Shown here: positions 63,993 to 64,000 of the stretch, one piece after another
How the letters are laid out: each line of letters begins with the position of its first letter
Position numbering within the stretch: position 1 is the first letter of the stretch
Source of the DNA: DATAVB01 sp036267955
GTDB lineage: Bacteria > Actinomycetota > Actinomycetes > Mycobacteriales > QHCD01
Length of the DNA: 64,000 nucleotides
Assembly: GCA_036267955.1 (NCBI GenBank)
Contig: DATAVB010000086.1
Span: forward strand, 8,082 to 72,081
Reading direction: 5' to 3'
The notes under the pieces: model-generated
Seen by the model: the letters and a program-made list of their open reading frames with translations, nothing else
Database searches by the model: none
Told to the model about the DNA's origin: nothing
Translations under genes and position numbers: made by a program

Positions 63993-64000
63993 ATGCCACC
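63993..64000 (+). CDS. rplO: 50S ribosomal protein L15, first bases only
   Basis: An ATG (63993-63995) follows rpmD with GGAGGAGG upstream. Only two codons are visible. The call rests on the invariant rpmD-rplO order of the spc operon. Confidence 0.6.

Overview
The window is a GC-rich chromosomal segment from an actinomycete. The evidence is frequent GTG/TTG starts, a Mycobacterium-like order tRNA-Thr, tRNA-Met, rpmG, hadA/hadB-like genes, tRNA-Trp, secE, nusG, rplK, rplA, an Mce (lipid import) operon between rplL and rpoB, and long acidic extensions on NusG. I cannot fix the genus; a non-mycobacterial, Frankia/Jatrophihabitans-like lineage fits better than Streptomyces.

Layout. 1-1789 is the end of a sugar ABC importer. 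1869-7126 holds a two-component system (minus strand) and, divergently, a LolA/RseB-like exported protein with a two-gene ABC exporter. 7196-12511 is an accessory block: two acidic, repeat-rich, domain-swapped paralogues, a 55-residue peptide made of near-identical 11-residue repeats, and a membrane c-di-GMP phosphodiesterase. 12581-16994 is the conserved translation/fatty-acid block, including a small gene broken by one amber codon. 17069-21357 interrupts it with an HTH/Clp-N gene bracketed by related palindromes and carrying twin operators over its promoter, then a tricorn protease. 21464-22765 is rplJ-rplL with an L10-type leader.

22980-32947 is a complete mce operon (ATPase, two YrbE permeases, six Mce proteins), tightly overlapping throughout. 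A second accessory block (32954-39883) follows: two P-loop kinase-like proteins, an ECF sigma operon with an unrecognised four-repeat protein, a LysE-type exporter, a pentapeptide-repeat protein, and an ECF-like sigma factor joined in frame to a degenerate F1-ATPase-beta-like domain. Two Mce-associated membrane proteins (39919-41375) close the Mce region.

41757-64000 is core: rpoB, rpoC, an RsmC-like methyltransferase, rpsL-rpsG-fusA-tuf, then the S10 and spc operons from rpsJ to the first bases of rplO. Notable here are a natural Arg88 in S12 (the classic streptomycin-resistance position), a 16-bp triplicated repeat between rplW and rplB, and strong hairpins after rpoC and tuf and between rpoB and rpoC.

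The best candidates for something undescribed are the 11-residue-repeat peptide with its two acidic neighbours, the sigma/F1-beta fusion, and the ECF operon with the four-repeat protein.
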